Shown: positions 28,301 through 37,845, counted from the first letter of the stretch. The stretch is 64,000 bases of DNA from Microcoleus sp. AS-A8 (GCA_039962225.1 JAMPKV010000013.1:62001-126000); one strand, 5' to 3'. Notes: a model not told the origin generated them from the letters alone. A program made the numbers and translations.

Positions 28301-30585
28301 GCGTTAATCCCAACAGTGCCACTAATGCTAATATCGCCACCTGCATTCAGGGCGATCGCTCCAGCATTACCCGCGTTGCCCGAAATTGCACCCCCCAGTG
28401 CTTGGCTCACAATTCCCTCCAAAGGAGTATTGACGCCAATGTTCCCCTGAGGGGCATTAATTGTCAGATTCCCGGAATTACCCGCATCCCCAATTCCATT
28501 CAAATTATTCACAAGTGCGGGAAGGAACAGCAGGCTGGTGGTAATGTCTCCCTCTGTGGTTGTGAGACTGATATTCCCAGCATTGCCAGTCCTAACGCCA
28601 AAACCATTGGTTTGAGAGCGAGTATCGATCACATCAACAGCAATGCCCTTACCCGCATTCAAAATCACGTTCCCGCCATTACCGGCAGAAGCGGTAGAGT
28701 TCCCTGGTGTCTGGGAGTCGGTTTCAATCGTCCCCGTGATGTTAATCAGCCCAGAGGCATTGACAGTGATATTAGCACCATTGCCAGAACTGCCCGTTCC
28801 CGGCTCAGAGTCAGCCCTGAGACTCACGGCATTGACATTGCCATTGGTTGCGGTGATGTTGATATTACCCCCTGGGTTGCCCGCCCCATCGTTGGTGAAA
28901 GTGGCGATGGTTCCAGCGGTAACACTCGCGCCCGAAATCGTGATATTTCTCCCCGCTGCTGTGATGGATTGGGCTTGATCCATCGCAAACGACCCAACTT
29001 GATTGTTATCAGCATCGGCCTTAAAAGTAATCGTCCCACCCGGACTGGCAAAGTTTAGTGACAAACCAGGGGCGATGGTAATGTTATTGGTTGCCTCTAG
29101 AAGAATATTGCCCGTTTGAGCGGCAAGGACACCAGCGGAAAGGGTGAAGTCCACCGCCCCCCCATCGCTAGCGAAAATTGCCCCTGCTAGGTCGTTGGCA
29201 TTCGGAACATTGGCATTGAGTTGGTTATCGTTGGCACCTGTAGGGACAATAGTGATATTGGTTGGGTCGAACAGAATCGTGCCACTGATTCCCTGAGTTG
29301 CACCCACATTCACCTGTCCCTGGAATGCCAAATCTTGCTTACCCGAAATTTCTACAAAGCCCCCATTCCCGGAATTGGCACCGCCACGGGCGCTAACCTG
29401 ACCGGAAAAACCTGTTAATTGGTCTGCCCAGGCGATCACACGACCACCATTGCCCTGGAGTAAGGCATCAGCCTGGATGATGGAATCAGCACTGATGAAG
29501 GTGCGAGAGGCATTGGGTACAGTGCCTAACCCTTGGAAATCACCGCCAATCCTCACCGTGCCACCCCCATAAGCACCAGAGGCGTTGAGGTTGGCACTGA
29601 TCACACCGACTTTGTTGCCGAAAACATTGATCGAACCACCCACCCCTGCGAGTTCTCCGCCTGGGTTCGGGGGGCTTAGGGGGGATGAAGCATTCAGGGT
29701 ACCTGAAGCAAACACAGTACCAGAGTCTGTTGGGATAGTTGTTCCAGAATGGCTCAGTTGTACCGTACCGGTTGGGGAAACACTCAGCCCTGTCTCTAGG
29801 CTTGCTGGTACTCCCGTGAGTAGAGTGGGTAAATTGAGAGGTGTAATAGAGAGTAACTGCCCAGCCTGATTCCTGGGTGCTTCAATCTCCAAACTCAGCA
29901 AATGTCCGGTTTGGCTAATCCGAACCCAACTCTCACCGGGGACAGCCGCGAGTGTAATCGTCCCAGATGGTGCGGTTAGTTGCCCGGTATTGATCACAGT
30001 GCCACCCAGTAAGGTTAAATGCTGTCCTGGGGAAACTGTGAGATTACCTGCATTGATCACGCTTCCAGGTTGAGCAGAGTCAAAGGCAAACTGACTGGGA
30101 GTGCCGATTAAGCTTGGGTAATCATTCCCGCCTACAGCGTTAAACCAATTCTTCTCACCAAACCCAATACCCGTAGCTGTCGTCGCCATGAAGTCAGAGG
30201 GTACATTCAAACTCGCCTGGGCACCAAAAACAATCCCGGCTGGGTTGAGCAAATATAAGTTAGAATTACCTCCTGTGACTTGAATTAGACCATTAATGAT
30301 AGAAGGGTCACCTCCGACAACCCGCCCCAGAATATTGTGAATAGAAGGTTGTGAGAGAAAATTAGCAATCTGGCCTTCTGGGAGTCCAAATTGCTGAAAA
30401 CTGTGGAAGAGATTGCTCCCATCTTGAGAAAGGGAACCGCCCTGGATCTTCAATTGATTCCCGTCAGGAGTGATAATGGTGCCAGTCCCATCCGCTGCGG
30501 GCACGATTCCTTGGGCGTGCAGGGTCTTGTGAGGGAGAGCAGCAGTCAACCCGAAGACGGCAAGTGTTAGGAGAACTTTTTTCAT
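25312..30585 (-). CDS. Secreted TPS-domain protein with C-terminal CHAT protease domain (paralogue 2)
   Basis: A 1757-residue exoprotein. A classical signal peptide ([18 protein letters not shown], cut after LHA-Q) is followed by a TPS domain with [34 protein letters not shown] and [12 protein letters not shown] long Asn/Gly-rich beta-helix of about 1000 residues (NGNVN-, GNISLT-type strands) follows, then a Pro-Thr linker with repeated LPTPPAV, then the CHAT domain from about 1390. The dyad is H1600 in [10 protein letters not shown] and C1643 in [11 protein letters not shown], spaced 43 residues apart exactly as in paralogue 1. Both paralogues end in near-identical HPY(F/Y)W(A/S)AFT and GNPW. 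It is predicted to be TpsB-exported and surface-displayed. Substrate unknown. Confidence 0.92.
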   Translation of the reverse strand: MKKVLLTLAVFGLTAALPHKTLHAQGIVPAADGTGTIITPDGNQLKIQGGSLSQDGSNLFHSFQQFGLPEGQIANFLSQPSIHNILGRVVGGDPSIINGLIQVTGGNSNLYLLNPAGIVFGAQASLNVPSDFMATTATGIGFGEKNWFNAVGGNDYPSLIGTPSQFAFDSAQPGSVINAGNLTVSPGQHLTLLGGTVINTGQLTAPSGTITLAAVPGESWVRISQTGHLLSLEIEAPRNQAGQLLSITPLNLPTLLTGVPASLETGLSVSPTGTVQLSHSGTTIPTDSGTVFASGTLNASSPLSPPNPGGELAGVGGSINVFGNKVGVISANLNASGAYGGGTVRIGGDFQGLGTVPNASRTFISADSIIQADALLQGNGGRVIAWADQLTGFSGQVSARGGANSGNGGFVEISGKQDLAFQGQVNVGATQGISGTILFDPTNITIVPTGANDNQLNANVPNANDLAGAIFASDGGAVDFTLSAGVLAAQTGNILLEATNNITIAPGLSLNFASPGGTITFKADADNNQVGSFAMDQAQSITAAGRNITISGASVTAGTIATFTNDGAGNPGGNINITATNGNVNAVSLRADSEPGTGSSGNGANITVNASGLINITGTIETDSQTPGNSTASAGNGGNVILNAGKGIAVDVIDTRSQTNGFGVRTGNAGNISLTTTEGDITTSLLFLPALVNNLNGIGDAGNSGNLTINAPQGNIGVNTPLEGIVSQALGGAISGNAGNAGAIALNAGGDISISGTVGINASSQSNQGTSGNGANVTLSAGSGNISFSGSTINTSSDSQSGGNISLTGNVTLNQPTVTLDSTGPASNGNITFNRSLDGTTTGAQNLIVNSGNGTITFNGIGQRVPLGSLTLNSTGMIQLAGEYTFLNGYRFNNPVTLIGDTRINTPRFLVFNSTLAAGVNNLTLNANGIDFLQAVSGTGNLILQPLTPDRAIILGGSVDNSLTTLDLIARDLAALQPGFNSITIGSASGSGAIILAGDTTFNDPVILRSPVGKGSINTSGFTLTGTNNATISLLANQEITTGNIINPGRAITLTSLFGNINTSAGTLNSSSSITQGGNITLKSDNGAITTGNLNASGLTDGGNITLNAQTQITAGQINTSGAFGQGGNIILEPSGAIQVSSINAQGGTQGGSVDITTESVFRAISTFKAANGELVSISTLGGNRGGDITIRHGGGGIIPFDVGNATLNGTAGTLTSGEFTIAPLASFPFTYTQGNIRIISVNPPLTLPTPPAVLPTPPAVLPTPPAALPTPAPTVSTPSLTPVQPHSTPPTSKQTINPIGQLPVREELEKLPLLPNHDLGALQIDQSLSDEFAEGLGLGETRPVTLSQARNLLREVESATGIKPALIYAVFVPSTITPVPATQKGNSNAGGEAIESNLFRSLTPDVNVSAASRQQDRLELILITAEGNPIRRSVNVTRAEVAQMTQEFRTQVSDRTNRSGFLVPAQQMYRWLTAPLEEDLQQRKIKNLVYIMDTGLRSIPLAALHDGQNFIIERYSVGLMPSLSLTDTRYVNVKNTSVLAMGASQFVGQSPLPAVPMEISTIVGKLWSGKSYLNNYFTLENLQAARQETSYGIIHLATHAEFKISNPQKSYIQFWNSQLHLDQLRKLALNKPAVELLVLSACRTALGDEQIELGFAGLAAQAGVKSVLGSLWYVNDQGTLGLMAEFYNQLKQAPIKAEALRQTQLAMLNGEVQLQEGKLMTSTGSFPLPPTLARVGNNQFSHPYYWSAFTMIGNPW

Positions 30586-30798
30586 CGTTTAAATCGCTGC
30601 ACTCAAATTTTAGAGCACTAGCGACATTAAGCCTTCAGACCCCTTTATAATACTTGCGTTTCTTACACAATTCTTTCTTTTAATAGATTGACAAAATAAG
30701 TCAGATTTATAATACCTAAATTCAATATCATCTGAATCAAATCAGCGCTTTAATACGCTCGCCAGTTGTGTAAATCCTGTCTTCAAAAAGCGATGCCA

Positions 30799-31566
30799 CT
30801 AAAAAAACAGTTCACTTAATAATCGCCCCAAACTTAGCCCTGACAAGCAGGTTCCCGCCATAATCATAAAGGTATGGGACTTACTAAAAGACTGGAGTAA
30901 TTCCTTCCTCGCCTTCGATACAGCCGCCACAATAAACCCAGCGACAGCGCCAGCGACAGCCCAAGTCCAAACGGCAGCCCCAGCTAAAAAGGCAAACCCC
31001 ACCCCAACAGCTACCCATACCACGCCCCCAACAACAATTCCAGCTAACGCCTCAAACACGAACCAAGCCCAAGCCCAAGCCCAAGCCCAAGCAATCACCA
31101 CAATCACAATAAAAAACTTACCCGCGCTCATCGCCAACGCGACACGTCCAGCCACCGAGCCAAATACAAACCAAGTTACAGCCCCAGTCCCAGAAAAAAC
31201 AGCCATCGTGATGGCACTTCCCAACCGTCCACGCGGCAACGAAAAAGCCACATGCCGGGATATCGCCCAAAGAACGAACCAAGCCACAGCCCCAGCCATT
31301 CCAGCCCCAGCCACAGCTCCAGCCGCCCCAGCCCCAGCCCTCGCCACAACCACAAGTCCAACCCAAGCTATAGGCACAAGCCCAACCCAAGCCTCAACCC
31401 AAACAAACGGCATGAGTTTTGCCCAAGAGCCAATGGCTTCAGCTAGCACGAAAGCAACAGCAAAGGCTATAGCCCACAATGGGGTATTGACGAAAACGAA
31501 GCCGGCTGTGGCATACCCTAAAAAGCTGCTTAACAGCTCGCTCTCAGGAATAGATCTGCGTTTCAT
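30799..31566 (-). CDS. Trp/Ala/Val-rich multi-span membrane protein, unknown function
   Basis: A 255-residue protein I do not recognise. It is almost wholly hydrophobic, with about six or seven membrane segments built from A, V, G, W and F. One segment is an alternating AWAWAWAWAW run. The DNA is low-complexity, dominated by hexamers such as CCAAGC and CCAGCC. Charged residues cluster at the start (KRRSIPESE), in short loops and at KARKELLQSFSK near the end. The opposite strand also stays open over part of the gene, as expected from such DNA. A real gene is supported by the ATG, the membrane-protein pattern and ordinary unique sequence at both ends. No neighbour suggests a role. Confidence 0.6.
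   Translation of the reverse strand: MKRRSIPESELLSSFLGYATAGFVFVNTPLWAIAFAVAFVLAEAIGSWAKLMPFVWVEAWVGLVPIAWVGLVVVARAGAGAAGAVAGAGMAGAVAWFVLWAISRHVAFSLPRGRLGSAITMAVFSGTGAVTWFVFGSVAGRVALAMSAGKFFIVIVVIAWAWAWAWAWFVFEALAGIVVGGVVWVAVGVGFAFLAGAAVWTWAVAGAVAGFIVAAVSKARKELLQSFSKSHTFMIMAGTCLSGLSLGRLLSELFF
31063..31092 (-). repeat. Hexamer run encoding alternating Ala-Trp
   Basis: Five perfect copies of CCAAGC (GCTTGG on the coding strand) give an alternating Ala-Trp helix in the membrane protein. It is a slippage-prone tract with rare amino acid composition. Confidence 0.9.
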
Positions 31567-31733
31567 AGCTGGCCGTGTTACCTATCTCAAAAGAATAAAG
31601 CTCATCAGCTGAAAGCTCTGTCTATGCTAGTTCAGATATTGCAAAGGACAAGTGGGTAAGTAAGACTTTAGAGATGTTTGCATCCAAGTTGCCTGTATTG
31701 GACTTCAACAGATTTAAAAACGAATAGCACCCT

Positions 31734-32375
31734 TTACAGACAATCTCGATTCGATACTTCTCCATCGGGCATAATTGTTTTACAAATCAGCGCACACCTC
31801 ATGTTGGCTCCCCCCAAATTGGCATCACTCAGGTTGGCACCGAACAAGTTAACACTTCTCAAATTGCTCGCCATCAAGTTGGCTCCTGTCAAATCGGCTC
31901 CACTTAGGTTAGCACTCCTCAGGTTGGCACCAAATAAGTTAGCCTCTCTTAAATAAGCGTGATATAGGTCAGCTTCTCTTAAGATGGCACTACTGAGATA
32001 AGCATGATACAGATCGACCTGGCCTAAAAGCGCACCACTCAGGTTGGCATGATATAAGTCAGCTCCGCTCAGATTGGCACCGTTGAGAATTGCACCTTTA
32101 AGAATCGCACCATGGAGTATGGCACCACGGAGTACGGCACGATTCAGAAAAGCGCTACTGAGGAGCGCACCGCTCAAGACAGCTTGACTCAAAATGGCAC
32201 CTCCCAGGTTGGCATCACTCAAATCAGCACTCCTCAGGTTGGCATCAAACAAATCGGCACCCCTGAAGTCGGCACCCCTGAGATCGGTATCGCTTAGATT
32301 AATCCCTTCTAGATTAGGAAAATCAAAAGATCTTTCTCCTGCCGCATAACGCTCCAAAAGTTCGATAGCATTCAT
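31734..32375 (-). CDS. Pentapeptide-repeat protein
   Basis: A 213-residue protein. After a short helix (MNAIELLERYAAGERSFDFP, as in many cyanobacterial members) it consists of about 30 A(D/N)LxX-type pentapeptides such as ANLSG, ADLYH and AILHG. These form a right-handed quadrilateral beta-helix. A short C-terminal tail, ALICKTIMPDGEVSNRDC, is typical of the cyanobacterial group. Function of these soluble proteins is unknown; some relatives mimic DNA or act as regulators. The start at ATG 32375 is preferred because homologues begin MNA; a TTG 54 bases upstream is the alternative. No clear ribosome site. Confidence 0.9.
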   Translation of the reverse strand: MNAIELLERYAAGERSFDFPNLEGINLSDTDLRGADFRGADLFDANLRSADLSDANLGGAILSQAVLSGALLSSAFLNRAVLRGAILHGAILKGAILNGANLSGADLYHANLSGALLGQVDLYHAYLSSAILREADLYHAYLREANLFGANLRSANLSGADLTGANLMASNLRSVNLFGANLSDANLGGANMRCALICKTIMPDGEVSNRDCL

Positions 32376-32694
32376 ATATTTGTTTTGAGGAGTTGACTCT
32401 AACTGAATTTTTCCAAAATCCAGTCCCAAACCTAAATGGGCGTCATTGTTGCTCTAGGAGTTAGCATCCAATTCCCCGCATCTGTGGCTGGATGCTGGGA
32501 TTATAAAAGGCGATCACGTCTCGCAATTCCTTTTTTGAGTTGAAATTCAACCGGACTAGAATCGTTGACTCTAATATATAATTGCTAAGTTTCCTAACAG
32601 TGAGTTTTGGAATTTAAATTTACAATCCTTATTTTCATTCGATTTATCAATCACAAAGATGGCATTTTTCTATAGGTTAAATCAATAAAAACTC
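32376..32694. other. Divergent intergenic region
   Basis: No gene in 319 bases between the pentapeptide-repeat gene and the ABC permease. It is AT-rich from about 32560 on and probably carries promoters for both genes, but no box is clear. Confidence 0.55.
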
Positions 32695-33384
32695 ATGAAT
32701 ACTTTAATGAAAGCGATGGAATATGCGAGTAGCCATCTAGATAAATTGATTGCCGCTATAACTCAACATTTATTCCTAGTGGGAGTCCCGATGGCAATTG
32801 GCTTAGGGCTGGGTTTACCCTTAGGCTTTCTCAGTTCCCGATCGCGCTCAACCTCAACGATATTAATTAACAGCTTTAATGCTTTACGGGTGATTCCCAG
32901 TTTGGCTATTTTATTTGTTGCCATTCCCTATTTCGGACTCACCTTTACTTCAGCAGCGATCGCACTCACGATTTTGGTCATGCCCCCGATTCTGATCAGT
33001 ACAGATGTGGCGTTTCGGAGTATCGAACCCACCCTTCAAGAAGCCGCCAAAGGCATGGGAATGACACCCCTACAAGTGATACAGCAGGTGGAAATTCCCC
33101 TAGCCTTACCTGTGATTATCGCTGGCATCAAAACGGCATCCGTAGAAGCGATCGCTAGCGCAACACTCGCTGCTTTTATTGGTGTTGGGGGGTTAGGTAG
33201 CTTTATTGTGCTGGGCTTTGCCCTTTATGACAAGGCCATTCTGCTGGTGGGCGCGATTCCTGTGGCGGTATTAGCACTCATAGCAGAGGTGAGTTTGAGT
33301 GTTCTACAACGATCATTACAGCCACCAACAGGCAAGTCATTGATTTTCAAGCATCATGAGCAAGTGGAATCAACCCTAAATTAA
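32695..33384 (+). CDS. ABC transporter permease, OpuC/ProW (osmoprotectant) type
   Basis: A 229-residue inner-membrane permease with about five or six spans. It carries the ATPase-docking EAA loop, EAAKGMGMTPLQVIQQVEIP, and the family block GIKTASVEAIASATLAAFIG then GGLGSFI. These match the permeases of glycine betaine/choline/carnitine importers (OpuCB, ProW-like). No ATPase or substrate-binding protein is encoded on either side, so partners must be elsewhere or this copy is an orphan. Substrate is inferred from the family only. ATG start with a poor ribosome site. Confidence 0.88.
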   Translation: MNTLMKAMEYASSHLDKLIAAITQHLFLVGVPMAIGLGLGLPLGFLSSRSRSTSTILINSFNALRVIPSLAILFVAIPYFGLTFTSAAIALTILVMPPILISTDVAFRSIEPTLQEAAKGMGMTPLQVIQQVEIPLALPVIIAGIKTASVEAIASATLAAFIGVGGLGSFIVLGFALYDKAILLVGAIPVAVLALIAEVSLSVLQRSLQPPTGKSLIFKHHEQVESTLN

Positions 33385-33468
33385 GTTAACCAATGAGTTA
33401 AACCCATTCCTGTGTAAGGGCGAGACAGGCTTTGCCCCTAGCCTGTAGTCTATGCATCTTTTGAACGG

Positions 33469-33996
33469 CTATATTAACTTGACATAAACGCGATCGCACC
33501 GCTTTGTCTCCACACCCGTTGCGGGTTGATAACCACTGCTTTCGTATAACTTAACGCCTTCTTTGAGGACACTAGCTGTTTCAATCCAAATTTCCTGGAA
33601 GCCTCGATCTGCGATCGCGTTTTCTAACTGCTGTAACAAATATTTCCCCAACCCTTGCCCCCGTACAGGCGAAGCCAGATACATTTTGCGAATCTCGACG
33701 GCGTGATTTCCTCGCTTGATCGGGTAGTAAGCACCTGTTCCCACTAACTGTCCCTGTTGTTCTACCACCCAAAACTCTCCCCCTACCGCCGTGTAAAAGG
33801 TTTCTACCTCTAAAACATCTCGGTCAGCCCCAGTAGGCTCCCAAGGCAAGCCATATTCCGTCAGAGCATCTCTGATAATGGCGGCGGCGGCTTCGCGATC
33901 GCGAGGCTCCCAGGCACGAATCAAAAAGTCTTTGTAGAACGTTTCCTGTCGTATTTCAGCATACGGGTTGGGGTTGTCTGTATCACTGACGGGCAT
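33469..33996 (-). CDS. GNAT-family N-acetyltransferase
   Basis: A 175-residue acetyl-CoA-dependent transferase. The fold starts at FLIRAWEPRDREAAAAI. The acetyl-CoA loop is VRGQGLGKYLLQQLE, preceded by the strand AVEIRKMYLASP. Motif B is LKEGVKLYESSGYQP. The substrate cannot be predicted. ATG start. It ends near the permease stop (convergent) and starts 50 bases after the end of the miaE gene on the same strand, so the two may be co-transcribed. Confidence 0.9.
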   Translation of the reverse strand: MPVSDTDNPNPYAEIRQETFYKDFLIRAWEPRDREAAAAIIRDALTEYGLPWEPTGADRDVLEVETFYTAVGGEFWVVEQQGQLVGTGAYYPIKRGNHAVEIRKMYLASPVRGQGLGKYLLQQLENAIADRGFQEIWIETASVLKEGVKLYESSGYQPATGVETKRCDRVYVKLI

Positions 33997-34046
33997 ATCA
34001 AACTCTATTTCAAATGCAAATGTTGAGGAATGCGGTTGCCCTGAAG

Positions 34047-34646
34047 TTAGCTATGAATTCTTGGCTCAGGATGCAGCGTTGCCAACAACTCACTCTCCTG
34101 AATCGCCAACTCCTCCAACCGCGCTTTCACCACATCCCGCTCAAAATAAGTATCCGCGAGCACCCAGTAAACTCCATAGTGCCTCGCCTCAGAGGCCATC
34201 AAACTCCGGTAAAATTCAGCTAACTCGCGATCGGGGCAGTGAGTCGCCAGTAATCCCAAACGCTCATGAGAGCGAGCCTCAATCAAACCTGAAACCAGCA
34301 ATGAATCCAACAATCGCTCCGGTTCAGTCCGACGAACTAAAGCCGTCAATCCCCCACCATAGGGAGGTGCTGAAAGGGGAGCCAAAGGAACACCGCGTCG
34401 TTCCAGCCACTGGTTAACCAGCTCAAAGTGTTCCAACTCCTCACGAGCGATCGCCGTTAGCTGACGAACCAGTTGCGTGTTGGATGGGTAGCGAAACATC
34501 AAGTTTAGAGCAACTCCCGCCGCCTTACGCTCACAATGAGAGTGGTCGAGTAAAATTATGTTTAGGTGAGTGAGTGCTTGCTCAACCCACTCCCAACGAG
34601 TAGGCTGCTTCAGGGTGTTAATAACTGACAGTGTGGAAGAAGACAC
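34047..34646 (-). CDS. miaE: tRNA-(ms2io6A)-hydroxylase MiaE
   Basis: A 199-residue non-haem diiron monooxygenase of the ferritin-like fold. It hydroxylates 2-methylthio-N6-isopentenyladenosine at position 37 of tRNAs reading U-initial codons. Iron ligands are visible in four helices: HCERKAAG, REELEHFELV, GLIEARSHERLG and ASEARHYG. The full family length is present. The GTG start is unusual, and no ATG occurs near the conserved N-terminus. It would act after MiaA and MiaB, which are not in the window. Likely co-transcribed with the GNAT gene. Confidence 0.92.
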   Translation of the reverse strand: MSSSTLSVINTLKQPTRWEWVEQALTHLNIILLDHSHCERKAAGVALNLMFRYPSNTQLVRQLTAIAREELEHFELVNQWLERRGVPLAPLSAPPYGGGLTALVRRTEPERLLDSLLVSGLIEARSHERLGLLATHCPDRELAEFYRSLMASEARHYGVYWVLADTYFERDVVKARLEELAIQESELLATLHPEPRIHS

Positions 34647-35046
34647 AGTTTTTCAGGGAATCAACTCAACTTAGAACAGGACAAAGGCTTGCTACTGTTA
34701 CGGATACTCTTCACTTTAAGGCACTTGAGCTTGAGGAACTATCTTGACAGCTTAAAAGTCTTTCAATCAAAGGCACACATCACCTGCCCTTAAATGCATC
34801 TTTTTAGAATACAGGGTCTGGTGCCAAGCAAGACCTAACACTTACAGATTCTCTCTTGGAATCAGAAATTCGGCTGTTGGTTCCTGTTTTAACTCATAAA
34901 TAATTACTTTGGCTGAGAATCGTCCAGAAGAATTTGGGCATACTGAGAACAGTAAGTATGCCTTGGTGATCGTGACGACACTGACGCAAGCTAACTTCTA
35001 AGGGTGCTGCCTGGTATTGGTGCAATTGGATATTAAAAAAGCAAAA
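34647..35046. other. Intergenic region with a hairpin before the phosphatase gene
   Basis: No gene in 400 bases between divergent miaE and the phosphatase. GGCATACT at 34937-34944 pairs with AGTATGCC at 34955-34962; this could lie in the phosphatase mRNA leader. Otherwise nothing seen. Confidence 0.55.
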
Positions 35047-35793
35047 ATGACCCATCGTCGTATTGTTATCGGTGACGTGCATGGTCACTATGACGCCCTG
35101 ATGTCCTTATTGGATGCGATCGCCCCTACTGGCGACGACCAAGTTTATTTCCTCGGTGATTTGATTGACCGGGGGCCTCACAGCGCTAAGGTAGTGGAGT
35201 TTGTGAAAGAAAGCCCCTACTTCTGCTTGTTGGGTAACCACGAACAAATGTTACTCGATATTTTGGGTGATGGAGAAATCTATGGCCCTGCGCTGCAAGC
35301 ATGGCTGTACAGTGGCGGTCACAGTACCGTTAACAGCTATGGCGAGGCAGGTGTACGCCAAGATCATATTGAGTGGATGCGGACGCTACCCACCTATATG
35401 GACTTAGGAGATACCTGGTTAGTCCATGCCGGTGTCCATCCCCGAATTCCCCTAGAGAAGCAAACCTCGGAGCAATTCTGCTGGATTCGTGATGAATTCC
35501 ACAGTATGCCACAGCCTTACTTCCCCAATAAACTCATTATCACAGGTCATACCATCACCTTTACCCTGCCTGGAGTGCTTCCTGGCAAACTTGCCCAAGG
35601 TCGAGGTTGGCTCGATATCGATACGGGTGCTTATCATCCCAAAAGTGGCTGGATGACCGCTGTAGACCTCACCAATTCCCTGGTGTATCAAGCCAACGTC
35701 TTTCGCCGCCGCCTGCGTAAATTACCACTGGCGGAAGCGGTGACACGGGTCGAGCCTTCTAATATCCTTCCACGCCGCTCCGCGGTACGCTAG
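35047..35793 (+). CDS. Metallophosphoesterase, PPP-type Ser/Thr phosphatase
   Basis: A 248-residue dimetal phosphatase related to bacteriophage lambda phosphatase. The signature motifs are GDVHGHYDAL, GDLIDRGPHS and GNHEQM, and the later His ligands are in VHAGVHP and ITGHT. It is predicted to dephosphorylate proteins or small molecules. Ser/Thr kinases elsewhere in the window are possible but unproven partners. The ATG at 35047 fits the family start (HRRIVIGDVHG); an upstream TTG would add ten residues. Its 3' end reads ILPRRSAVR, within a CGCCGCTCCGCGGTACGC stretch typical of a small palindromic repeat. Confidence 0.92.
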   Translation: MTHRRIVIGDVHGHYDALMSLLDAIAPTGDDQVYFLGDLIDRGPHSAKVVEFVKESPYFCLLGNHEQMLLDILGDGEIYGPALQAWLYSGGHSTVNSYGEAGVRQDHIEWMRTLPTYMDLGDTWLVHAGVHPRIPLEKQTSEQFCWIRDEFHSMPQPYFPNKLIITGHTITFTLPGVLPGKLAQGRGWLDIDTGAYHPKSGWMTAVDLTNSLVYQANVFRRRLRKLPLAEAVTRVEPSNILPRRSAVR

Positions 35794-35837
35794 TGACTAC
35801 GGCTGCATTGGAATCAAAAGGCCAAAAGCCCATTTAT

Positions 35838-35950
35838 TCAAGGTTTAAAACCCCTGTCTTGAGGCAGGGAGTTCCCATTTGGAAATCAGAATTTTGAATT
35901 CATTGTGACATTCCCGTCCCTTAGCAGAGACGGGTTTTACAGGGCGGGGT
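35838..35950. mobile_element. Palindromic element resembling an IS200/IS605-type end (remnant)
   Basis: Two stem-loops lie close together: CCCTG/CAGGG near 35851-35868 and CCCGTC/GACGGG near 35910-35931. AAAACCCCTGTCT to the left is an imperfect reverse complement of AGAGACGGGTTTT to the right. Paired hairpins of this look flank cyanobacterial IS200/IS605 and TnpB elements. No transposase is present, so this would be a solo end or small derivative. It touches the stop codon of the M48 gene. Confidence 0.5.
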
Positions 35951-36799
35951 CTATAACAGAGCGCGTATTTTGGTTTTGTAGGCGGTTGTATTTAAGCCAT
36001 CTCCTGCATTTGCCCCTTGCGAGCCAATGGCTTGCTGTAGCCCTTGAATTCGATCTGAGGTTGCCGGGTGACTACTCAAGAAAGTAGGAACAGAACCTCT
36101 GGCCTTCAGCAGCTTTTCCATAAAGGAAACCATCGCCGAGGGCGCATAGCCTGCTTTGGTCAAGTTTTGTAATCCCATTTGATCGGCTTCAAACTCGTCC
36201 TTGCGGCTGTTGGGACGCTTCAAAGCTAGTTCTACTCCAATATTGACCATCGTATTGCGGTCTAGTCCAGCCGCTGACGCCACGCCTCTGGCGATCGCCG
36301 CCTGCCGCATTTGCCCAATGGAATGACGCCCAACAATATGACCAATTTCATGGGACATCACACTCGCCAACTCAGCCTCATTGTCTGCGGCGGCAATCAA
36401 ACCCGCATTAACATAAACAAACCCCCCCATTGTGGCAAAGGCATTGATACTCTTATCATTAACCACCTGAAAGGTATAAGGAATATCAGGGCGTTTGCTC
36501 TTTTGTGCCAAGCGCTGACCAATGTCATTGACGTAGCGATTAATTTCAGAATTACGATAGAGCCTAATCTCGCTGCCGACTAGCTGGCTATTAATCTGCT
36601 TACCAATTTGAACTTCCTGATTATTGGAAATATTGGATAGCTGGATGACCTGAATCCCGTTAAGAATGAGGTCAAACAAAGAGGCTTGCGATGCTTGGGC
36701 GATACCCACGACAAGACTCAACGCCAAGACGAAGGATACTACAGGAGATAACAGGCGATGCCGATAACGATAGGACAGTGAGGACAAAAACTTAAACAT
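35951..36799 (-). CDS. M48-family metallopeptidase, secreted or membrane-anchored
   Basis: A 282-residue peptidase. A signal peptide or anchor lies at about residues 15-40 (LLSPVVSFVLALSLVVGIA, then AQAS). The zinc motif is HEIGH in LASVMSHEIGHIVGRHS, and the third ligand is in DEFEADQMG. The later SSHPATSDRI motif is typical of the BepA/YfgC-like group that does outer-membrane protein quality control. It probably acts in the periplasm. The start is uncertain: ATG 36799 is used here, GTG 36817 is possible, and neither has a good ribosome site. A palindromic element abuts the 3' end. Confidence 0.9.
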   Translation of the reverse strand: MFKFLSSLSYRYRHRLLSPVVSFVLALSLVVGIAQASQASLFDLILNGIQVIQLSNISNNQEVQIGKQINSQLVGSEIRLYRNSEINRYVNDIGQRLAQKSKRPDIPYTFQVVNDKSINAFATMGGFVYVNAGLIAAADNEAELASVMSHEIGHIVGRHSIGQMRQAAIARGVASAAGLDRNTMVNIGVELALKRPNSRKDEFEADQMGLQNLTKAGYAPSAMVSFMEKLLKARGSVPTFLSSHPATSDRIQGLQQAIGSQGANAGDGLNTTAYKTKIRALL

Positions 36800-37218
36800 G
36801 GCGAATACGGCTAACACAGCTATATTTAATCAGCTTAGAAAACAAGGACGTTCTTTGGGGGCGTTTAGTTGCCATCTCGGTCTGATCCTGTCACCGATGG
36901 TCAAGGCTATCCCAAAAAGTCGTTGAGTCGTAGGAGGCGTTACGCTGTCCCCAAAACCTAGACTAGCCACGTCGGTTATATCCCAATTTTTCGGATAGGT
37001 CTATTGTTCCCAAACCCATCATCGAGTCTGGTAAACCCATACTCTACAGGACGAGAATTTATGCCGCAAGGCAGACCCTATCCTGCTGATCTGTTATATC
37101 AGTCGTGGTAACTTATCACAGGACTGTCATCATGAGCATCTAGCTAGCCTTTTCATCAATTGTGCTAGAGAATGCTTCTTGGATGGTTTGGTTGGCAAAG
37201 ACACACGCACGACGTTTC
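36800..37218. other. Divergent intergenic region
   Basis: No gene seen in 419 bases between the M48 peptidase and the DUF4330 gene. A GTG at 37162 would extend DUF4330 upstream, but family members do not start there. Confidence 0.5.
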
Positions 37219-37743
37219 ATGGCTATTTTGGATTCTAAAGGACGTTTATTTGGTAAGGTGAGCATTCTCGACGTGGGTGCTACCTTGGTGATTTTATTAG
37301 TGATTGTCGGTATCTTTTTCTTTCCCGGCACCACCGGCTCTGTGGCACAAATGGGCGGTGCAACGAAACCCGTAGAAGTGGATTTGATTGTTCGGGGTCT
37401 TTCTGTGCGCGATCCCGACGCCTTACTCAAGCAATTTGCGGAGAAAAAGACGACCAATATCATCATTCGCAATCAACCCTACGGTCAGGTTGATATTAAG
37501 TCTGTAAAGACACTGCCATCCATGTTAGCGGTGCCACAGCCGGATGGCACGGTCAAAGAGCTACCCGATCCGAGGTCTAACTCTTTTAGTACTGATATGA
37601 CGATGACCTTGGTTGGTAAAGGACAAATTACCAAAGATGGCCCAGTGTTAGGTAATAACAAAATTAAAATTGGCACGCCAGTGGAGTTGGAGGGCACGGA
37701 TTACAACTTCAGAGCTAGCGTCATTGAAGTCAGAGTACAGTAA
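37219..37743 (+). CDS. DUF4330 family protein, single N-terminal membrane anchor
   Basis: A 174-residue protein matching DUF4330, a cyanobacterial conserved family of unknown function. It starts MAILDSKGRLFGKVSILDVG and has one membrane span at about residues 20-38 (TLVILLVIVGIFFFPG). A beta-rich extracytoplasmic domain has EVDLIVRGLSV, TNIIIRNQPYG and GTPVELEGTDYNF blocks. The topology suggests a periplasm-facing domain. The ATG at 37219 is chosen from the family start; an upstream GTG in frame is rejected. It converges with the hydrolase gene, and the gap holds opposed GATGAAGG/CCTTCATTC sequences that may form a shared terminator hairpin. Confidence 0.88.
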   Translation: MAILDSKGRLFGKVSILDVGATLVILLVIVGIFFFPGTTGSVAQMGGATKPVEVDLIVRGLSVRDPDALLKQFAEKKTTNIIIRNQPYGQVDIKSVKTLPSMLAVPQPDGTVKELPDPRSNSFSTDMTMTLVGKGQITKDGPVLGNNKIKIGTPVELEGTDYNFRASVIEVRVQ

Positions 37744-37845
37744 AAAAAGTTGAAGGATGAAGGAAGAAGTAAGGGGTCTCTGGTCTAAGAATTGGTCATA
37801 AGCTTAGCCTGTAGCTCACTTCTATACTGCATCCTTCATTCTTTT

